Positions 4,924 to 6,016 of a stretch of DNA of 6,016 nt are shown one piece after another. The notes beneath the pieces were generated by a model. It searched no databases, was not told the DNA's origin, and saw only the letters and a list, made by a program, of their open reading frames with translations. A program made the translations under genes and the position numbers. Source of the stretch: an uncultured SAR324 cluster bacterium (lineage in GTDB: Bacteria > SAR324 > NAC60-12); the NCBI GenBank assembly GCA_902562015.1, contig CACERX010000060.1, positions 1 to 6,016 of the forward strand. Direction: 5' to 3'. The first letter of the stretch is position 1. Each line of letters starts with the position of its first letter.

Positions 4924-6016
4924 AGATGCAAAAATCAGATATCCGCATGCGGGGTTTTCTCAAGCGCACTCCAGTAAATACTTTACTATCTTTAGTTAGA
5001 AAGCATTCTAATTTGCTTCCGTCTGAAGAAATTCCGACTGTTGAAGCTAGTGGCAGGATTTTGGCCGAAGAAATAATTTCTCCAGCAAATGTACCTGAAT
5101 TTGACCGCTCAGCAATGGATGGTTATGCACTTAATGCAGAAGCTACATTTGGAGCAACATCATATAACCCACTGATGTTTAAAGTCTTAGGACAAGTCAC
5201 ACCAGGTGAAAGTTATAATGGTACAATAAAACCAGGTGAAGCTATAAGCATCATGACAGGGGCACCTGTTCCCAGTGGAGCAAATGCTGTACTCATGGCA
5301 GAAAATGCGGAATTTTCAAATGATCATATTCAAGTCATAGGAGCAGTTCCTCCTGGAAAACATGTTGGAAAAGTTGGAGAAGATATCAAAAAGGACCAAA
5401 CATTACTCCGTCAGGGAAGATGCCTGCGCCCACAGGATATTGCCGTTTTAGCCAGTGTTGGAATTACAAATATAAAAGTAGTGCGCAAACCTGAAGTAGA
5501 TCTACTTATTACAGGGAATGAACTGTTAAAGCCTGGAGAAAAACCATTCGGTGTTCAAATAGTAGATTCTAATTCGGTAATGCTAACTCCATTAATCGAG
5601 CGGGATGGAGGCGTTTTGGCTAAAGTTCATCATATTCCTGATGATAGGAATCTTCTTCAACAGCATTTAATTGAGACAGCGGCTGATCTGGTCTGTATGA
5701 CTGGAGGTACATCGGTGGGTATAGAAGATCATGGGCCGATGTTGGTTGATGAACTTGGAGAGCTACTGGCACACGGAATCCCAATGCGACCTGCAGCTCC
5801 TACAGGGTTTGGTTTAATTAATGGGAAAAAAATATTTTTGCTCCCTGGGAATCCAGTTTCCTGCCTATCTGCATATGATTATTTTGTTAGACGTTCTTTG
5901 TGCCTGATGGGCGGTTATTCTGAAGAATGGCCTTATAGAAATAAAAACATACAATTAGCCACGAAAATTTCTTCAGAAATCGGCAGGATTGAATATGTAC
6001 GTCTTAGAATAGAAAA
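4920..6016 (+). CDS. moeA: Molybdopterin molybdotransferase MoeA (3' partial)
   Basis: The frame is open from the TAA at 4917-4919 to the window edge with no stop. Counting from ATG 4926, 363 residues are visible, and MoeA is usually about 400, so most of C-terminal domain IV is missing. MoeA inserts molybdate into adenylylated molybdopterin in the cytoplasm, the last common step of Moco synthesis. Hallmarks are FDRSAMDGYA (59-68), IMTGAPVPSGANAV (109-122), LLITGNELL (193-201), TGGTSVG (259-265) and LLPGNPVSCLSAYDYF (305-320), the last three in the MoCF_biosynth domain that binds molybdopterin. Thr-Ser replaces the more common Val-Ser in GGVS, a variation I believe occurs in other MoeA proteins. 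Two start codons compete: ATG 4920 overlaps a tiny upstream ORF by ATGA but has only 3 nt to AGG (4914-4916), while ATG 4926 has better spacing of about 9 nt. Lying 259 nt past the chaperone gene, it supports a molybdo- or tungstoenzyme locus. Confidence 0.95.
   Translation, partial: MKMQKSDIRMRGFLKRTPVNTLLSLVRKHSNLLPSEEIPTVEASGRILAEEIISPANVPEFDRSAMDGYALNAEATFGATSYNPLMFKVLGQVTPGESYNGTIKPGEAISIMTGAPVPSGANAVLMAENAEFSNDHIQVIGAVPPGKHVGKVGEDIKKDQTLLRQGRCLRPQDIAVLASVGITNIKVVRKPEVDLLITGNELLKPGEKPFGVQIVDSNSVMLTPLIERDGGVLAKVHHIPDDRNLLQQHLIETAADLVCMTGGTSVGIEDHGPMLVDELGELLAHGIPMRPAAPTGFGLINGKKIFLLPGNPVSCLSAYDYFVRRSLCLMGGYSEEWPYRNKNIQLATKISSEIGRIEYVRLRIE

Noticed and set aside
1..6016. CRISPR arrays, insertion sequences, tRNA or rRNA genes
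   Set aside because: No direct-repeat array with spacers, transposase-like protein, terminal inverted repeats or tRNA/rRNA signature was seen. The only regular repeats are the protein-level propeller units.

Overview
The window holds part of a molybdenum/tungsten oxidoreductase accessory locus, with every recognisable gene on the + strand. DNA is AT-rich. A cytochrome c/VCBS-propeller protein, a multi-cluster ferredoxin with HdrA- and MvhD-like parts, a TorD-type chaperone and MoeA together suggest an anaerobic or facultatively anaerobic respiring bacterium. A Desulfobacterota-like or related Gram-negative lineage is my best guess, but no marker gene settles the taxon.

Layout: (1) 1-1371 is the 3' part of a gene whose first visible residues are the end of a class I cytochrome c fold (MPA...LSD.EI..L..YLRSL). 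It is fused to seven VCBS/FG-GAP repeats whose calcium-loop motifs recur exactly every 49 residues. A weak terminator-like hairpin overlaps its stop codon. (2) 1372-1488 is a 117-nt gap with a sigma-54-like promoter (1407-1423) and a strong Shine-Dalgarno sequence. (3) 1489-4660 is a compact three-gene operon: a 658-aa ferredoxin with four [4Fe-4S] motifs, an unrecognised 147-aa charged protein (1-nt gap) and a 245-aa TorD/DmsD-family chaperone (12-nt gap). (4) 4661-4919 is a 259-nt leader with promoter-like elements, a near-perfect 15-bp palindrome and two tiny ORFs, the second overlapping the next gene by ATGA. (5) 4920/4926 to the window end is moeA, cut off at the 3' edge.

How they may work together (inference): MoeA inserts the metal into molybdopterin, and the TorD-like protein would hold an apo-molybdoenzyme until the cofactor is loaded. 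The ferredoxin resembles iron-sulfur proteins that sit beside TorD chaperones in formate dehydrogenase gene clusters, and would serve electron transfer or enzyme maturation. The 147-aa protein sits where such clusters often carry small uncharacterised genes. No catalytic subunit is visible, so formate dehydrogenase is only the leading candidate client. The cytochrome/propeller gene appears to be a separate upstream transcription unit, and its link to the rest is unproven.
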